Source of the DNA: Polynucleobacter sp. MWH-Braz-FAM2G
Lineage (GTDB): Bacteria; Pseudomonadota; Gammaproteobacteria; Burkholderiales; Burkholderiaceae
DNA: 64,000 nt
Direction: 5' to 3'
Assembly: GCF_018687635.1 (NCBI RefSeq)
Contig: NZ_CP061300.1
Coordinates: 1,385,424-1,449,423 of the forward strand
The position numbers and the translations under genes were made by a program. This document shows positions 60,830-64,000 of this stretch, one piece after another. The notes beneath the pieces are model-generated. The model searched no databases. It was given only the letters and a program-made list of their open reading frames with translations, and was not told the origin of the DNA. Positions within the stretch are counted from its first letter, which is position 1; every line of letters begins with the position of its first letter.

Positions 60830-61173
60830 AAAGAATGTCTCCAAAATGGTTTACCAATTTAAATTTGGCTTATCTAATGTGAGTGTGATTTTTAAACAAG
60901 ATGAGCAAGCAGAACTTGACTGCCATCAATAATTTCAAAAACGATCCACATAGGCCTCTAAAATCTAGTAGAAACCCTTATAAATCAAGCCAAAGACCGT
61001 TGATAGTGTACTTATATCCCAATGCAAAAACAGCATTTATTGCACAAAAAATGCATATTTTTAAAATAATCTATTTGATATATGCATATCAGGGTTTTTA
61101 CTTATCTTAACTAGATAAAGGGGTGCTAACTGAAGTCGCATTTTTGAAAAGAATTAGAAAATGCCACTCAAAA
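60830..61173. other. 344-bp intergenic region upstream of tctCBA
   Basis: AT-rich gap holding the tct promoter. It contains an 8-bp inverted repeat ATGCATAT (61051-61058) / ATATGCAT (61080-61087), the second within a perfect ATATGCATAT palindrome, about 225-260 bp before tctC. No gene or clear promoter hexamers are seen, and no strong terminator follows the cyclase gene. Confidence 0.6.
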
Positions 61174-63270
61174 TCAAACTTTTGTTTCTATCTTTTTTTG
61201 GCATCTCTTGACCATTTCTTTTGAAAGCTCATCATTGAACTTGGCAACCATTTCCTCGTAGATAGATTGAGCCCGCTCAAAATCTCCGACTGAAAAGAAC
61301 TTAAAGGCTTCAGTTGTGAGTACACATAATTCCATTTCAGCAGGTGTAGCTGCAGTTTCCGCATCACCATCCCGAATACCGAGCAGCTCATAAATCAATA
61401 TTTCACCGGCCCTGCCCTTAACGGTAATTAAATCTATTGGGCGAACCCACAGTCGCTCCCCTGCATCCATAAACACAGAATGACTAATAGCAATGTCAGT
61501 GCCAAATTCTTTATTGATACCCTCTAAACGAGATGCAATATTGACGCCATCACCCATCACGGTATAACTCAAACGCTCTTCAGAGCCAATGTTTCCGACC
61601 AGTACGGCATCTGTATTAATGCCGATTCGAACAACCAATGGTGGCTTACCGTCCTGAACCAACTCTTGGTTTAATTTCACCATTCGCCTCTTTGTTTTGA
61701 TGGCAGCAACAGCAGAGTGATAGGCATGATTGGGATTTAAGGCAGGCGCACCCCAGAACGCCATGACTGAGTCGCCAATAAACTTATCTACCGTTCCACC
61801 CTCTTCCTTAATGGCATAAGTCATGAGTTTGAGATAAGAAGAAACGCGAGCGAGCAATTCACGCGAAGGTGTCACCTCAGACAAAGAAGAAAAATCCTTC
61901 AGGTCTGAAAAAAGAATGGTTAGATATCTACTTTCACCGCTAATTTCAATGCCAGTATCTGATTTCAGCAAATCACTTACCAAATCCCTTGGTATATAAG
62001 CTGTAAAAGCAGCAATCGTCTTTTGTAAACGACTTAAAGCAATATTTAGAGTGGATATTTCTCTGATATGAGAAGTCACATGTCTAAATTGATGCAGACT
62101 AAATTCTCGAATGTTGTCAGCCTCTTTAGCCAACAACCGAATAGGACGTGAAATAGCACGGCTGAGCAATAAACTAATTGGGATCACGAGCAATAACAAA
62201 ACCAACCCTACCAGTATGAGCCTATGCTTTAGGGCAATTGCATCAGCAAGCAATTCATTTTCAGGAACTGCGCTAATGAACATCAGACGCCCATCGCCAC
62301 CCGCTGAAAATGGATAGAAATTAATATCCCAGCTATTGCCACCAACATCACCTAATTTAATAAATTGGGGTAGGTCGCTTTTATTACTAGTGATTTGGTA
62401 TAGGGCATCAAAGATGGGTGAATTAAATTGATTCAGTCGCTTTAATTGAATTTGGCTTCCACTAGATCCAGATTCATCCACTAGAGACAATGTTCCACTT
62501 GAAGCAATAACAAAGCCCTGATCATCCACAATTGCCATTTCTGCATTGGGAGTTGGCTTCTGTTCAGAAAGATTTTTGCCAAGCGCATCTAATTCAATAT
62601 CTATTGCGACAACAGCTTGATGATTAACAGCCTGCTTCGCAATGGTTATACCAGCCCGACGATTGGCAAAAAATAAATATGGTGGAGTAGTGATTACATT
62701 GGAGGTTTTAACTGCCTCCTGAAACCAAGGACGCTGACGCGGGAAATATTTTTTTGGATATTCTGCCTGAGGATCAACTTTTAATTCTCGCAATGATGAA
62801 TCCAAAAATATATAGCTTCCCTGGAGAGCTGCCCCTACATGCTCGATGCTTTGGATCATGAAAGTTGTCTCTGCTGGAGCGTTATATTTATTACGGTCGT
62901 TCTCAGAGCGTATGGGACGAAGAAGGAAAAAATCCCCGTTAGTGTAGCCAACATAAACAGCTGCTACAGCACTGTAGTTGGTGATTATCTCTTTAAATAA
63001 TCCAGCTCTACTTAGTCTGGCACTAAGAGTGTTTGCTTCAGCAATTGAAGAGTTTGCTAACAGCCTGACTCCCACTTCCGAGGGGTCTATAAGCCCACGA
63101 AAATTAGAAACCATCTGCTGGGCGAGTCGATTGGATTTTTCTTGGGCGCCTTTGCGCAATATTTCTTCTAAGGCTAGGTGAGAAATGAGACTAATGGTGC
63201 CGCCGACAATAAAAATCAGCAACAAAAATAAGGATGAAATATGGAGATTTAGCGAAAAATGTTTTTTCAT
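61174..63270 (-). CDS. Membrane-bound class III adenylate/guanylate cyclase
   Basis: A 698-aa signalling protein: membrane helix at about 10-30, a large periplasmic Cache-like sensor (to about 345), a second helix followed by a HAMP-like segment (SRAISRPIRLLAKEADNIREF), then a class III cyclase domain with ILFSDLKDFS (metal Asp), DKFIGDSVMAFWGAP (second Asp) and YTVMGDGVNIASRLE. It should make cAMP or cGMP in response to an outside signal. A perfect CRP-type site in the same window makes cAMP plausible. Transcribed alone. Confidence 0.92.
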   Translation of the reverse strand: MKKHFSLNLHISSLFLLLIFIVGGTISLISHLALEEILRKGAQEKSNRLAQQMVSNFRGLIDPSEVGVRLLANSSIAEANTLSARLSRAGLFKEIITNYSAVAAVYVGYTNGDFFLLRPIRSENDRNKYNAPAETTFMIQSIEHVGAALQGSYIFLDSSLRELKVDPQAEYPKKYFPRQRPWFQEAVKTSNVITTPPYLFFANRRAGITIAKQAVNHQAVVAIDIELDALGKNLSEQKPTPNAEMAIVDDQGFVIASSGTLSLVDESGSSGSQIQLKRLNQFNSPIFDALYQITSNKSDLPQFIKLGDVGGNSWDINFYPFSAGGDGRLMFISAVPENELLADAIALKHRLILVGLVLLLLVIPISLLLSRAISRPIRLLAKEADNIREFSLHQFRHVTSHIREISTLNIALSRLQKTIAAFTAYIPRDLVSDLLKSDTGIEISGESRYLTILFSDLKDFSSLSEVTPSRELLARVSSYLKLMTYAIKEEGGTVDKFIGDSVMAFWGAPALNPNHAYHSAVAAIKTKRRMVKLNQELVQDGKPPLVVRIGINTDAVLVGNIGSEERLSYTVMGDGVNIASRLEGINKEFGTDIAISHSVFMDAGERLWVRPIDLITVKGRAGEILIYELLGIRDGDAETAATPAEMELCVLTTEAFKFFSVGDFERAQSIYEEMVAKFNDELSKEMVKRCQKKIETKV

Positions 63271-63383
63271 CAGAATTTGGCGCCTTAAACAGCCCTATTT
63301 AAAATTTCAGCCAATAATAATTTCACGCATTATTTGCCGCAAAGCAAAGCTTGCCATAACTGCCAGAAAATGGGGGAAATAAT

Positions 63384-63459
63384 TGGTGCCGCTTGCCGGA
63401 ATCGAACTGGCGACCTTTTCATTACGAATGAACTGCTCTACCAACTGAGCTAAAGCGGC
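63384..63459 (-). tRNA. tRNA-Thr (anticodon CGT)
   Basis: A 76-nt tRNA with acceptor stem GCCGCTT/AAGCGGC, A discriminator and encoded CCA. The anticodon loop TTCGTAA gives CGT (reads ACG). The 27-43 pair is a G-A mismatch, as it also is in the E. coli tRNA-Thr(CGT). Confidence 0.95.
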
Positions 63460-63474
63460 AAATCCGGTTTTATT

Positions 63475-63942
63475 CTAGCGGAAACGATCTAGCAGTTTTT
63501 TACTGACTTTATCCAACTGGGTTGAATCTTTAATCAAAAACTGCAAACCATTTGAATCAGCTATCAGCAATGTGTTCCCAGCAATCCTGCGAATATCTTC
63601 TTCGCCTTTGAGTCGAATGCGCGTGGGACCTCGATCAGTTTCGATATCCCAAATGCTTGGCGTTGCAAATGTGGAAACCTTTGTAATTTTTTCAATAACT
63701 GGCATGAACTCTCTCTCAGCCAATTCTTCCTCAATTAAACCTAACTCCGCTTCGGAAATCGCCGCAACATTTGGAAACCAGCAAAGCTCCTTACCAGATT
63801 GATTCATGATGCCGATACCAGCACTAGGGGCAGTTATTGGGAAAGCCCTCACTGGATGGACTCCAACGTGACGTTCACCCTTGCTATCGATAAAAACTAG
63901 ACGGCCTAAGGCATCACGTTCTAAATGATGAGTCATATTCAT
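63475..63942 (-). CDS. DUF1854 protein, cyanophycin-associated family
   Basis: A 155-aa cytoplasmic protein: HLERDALGRLVFIDSKGERHVGVHPVRAFPI, CWFPNVAAI, EELAEREFMPVI and the TRIRLKGEEDIRRI tract match DUF1854, a family often beside cyanophycin synthetase genes and an ABC transporter. Molecular role unknown. The ATG overlaps the stop of the gene upstream in an ATGA, so both are translationally coupled. Confidence 0.88.
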   Translation of the reverse strand: MNMTHHLERDALGRLVFIDSKGERHVGVHPVRAFPITAPSAGIGIMNQSGKELCWFPNVAAISEAELGLIEEELAEREFMPVIEKITKVSTFATPSIWDIETDRGPTRIRLKGEEDIRRIAGNTLLIADSNGLQFLIKDSTQLDKVSKKLLDRFR

Positions 63943-64000
63943 ACCCCACCCCCAATTTTCTTGGCAGCCTCTTCCAGCAATTCCTCTTGCTGCTCTTCTA
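63939..64000 (-). CDS. C-terminal tail of an upstream gene (partial)
   Basis: The frame before the DUF1854 ATG reads EEQQEELLEEAAKKIGGGV then TGA (63939-63941). Only 19 codons are in the window. By context it may be the ABC-type protein of the cyanophycin cluster; the sequence alone cannot show it. Confidence 0.6.
   Translation of the reverse strand, partial: EEQQEELLEEAAKKIGGGV

Overview
The window is compact, moderately AT-rich bacterial chromosome. The gene content fits a free-living betaproteobacterium of the Burkholderiaceae; Polynucleobacter is my best guess, and the genus is an inference. The basis is five Bug/TctC-type periplasmic binding proteins, a full TctABC transporter, an H+-pyrophosphatase, an OmpW porin with FNR boxes, a CbpA/CbpM pair, a nadE-PII pair and a DUF1854 cyanophycin-type gene. 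There are no rRNA genes, CRISPR arrays, insertion sequences or prophage genes. The two tRNAs are Ser(CGA) and Thr(CGT).

Layout. 1-4.5 kb: the end of a Bug protein, then a minus-strand three-gene operon (GT39 glycosyltransferase, Asp-box propeller, small membrane protein). 4.6-6.3 kb: flavocytochrome c sulfide dehydrogenase (fccAB). 6.4-13.1 kb: PsiE, a membrane-anchored TAXI protein, pirin, cbpA-cbpM, uup and a small P-loop kinase. 13.1-17 kb: ompW behind two perfect FNR boxes, hemN and a flavoprotein. 17-25.4 kb: a Bug protein, YaeQ, a PIN nuclease, a flavin monooxygenase, SlyX, AsmA, YjdM, a histone-like fusion protein and a MarR regulator behind a perfect CRP-type palindrome. 25.4-38.5 kb: an accessory catabolic block. 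In it, Bug + gamma-glutamyltransferase and VOC + Bug + TPP enzyme diverge from one palindromic operator; they are followed by a keto-acid decarboxylase, two paralogous secreted lipases, a beta-hydroxyacid dehydrogenase and a serine hydrolase. 38.6-52.6 kb: housekeeping genes (tRNA-Ser, serS, lolA, ftsK, trxB, hppA, ppa, nadE, glnB, a RodZ-like protein, ilvD). 52.7-57.6 kb: a minus-strand operon best read as periplasmic copper acquisition or handling (DUF2946 protein, TonB-dependent receptor, Cys/His-rich Asp-box propeller, TlpA-like thioredoxin, PCuAC chaperone). 57.7-60.8 kb: tctC-tctB-tctA. 61-64 kb: a class III adenylate cyclase, tRNA-Thr, a DUF1854 protein and the tail of one more gene.

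How it fits together. The block suggests a scavenger of organic acids and small esters (Bug/Tct uptake, lipases, TPP enzymes) with pyrophosphate- and sulfide-based energy side routes and oxygen-responsive control at ompW. The least-described parts are the Cys/His-rich propeller in the copper operon, the H1-like tail fused to an acidic domain, and the TAXI protein tethered to the membrane with no TRAP permease nearby.
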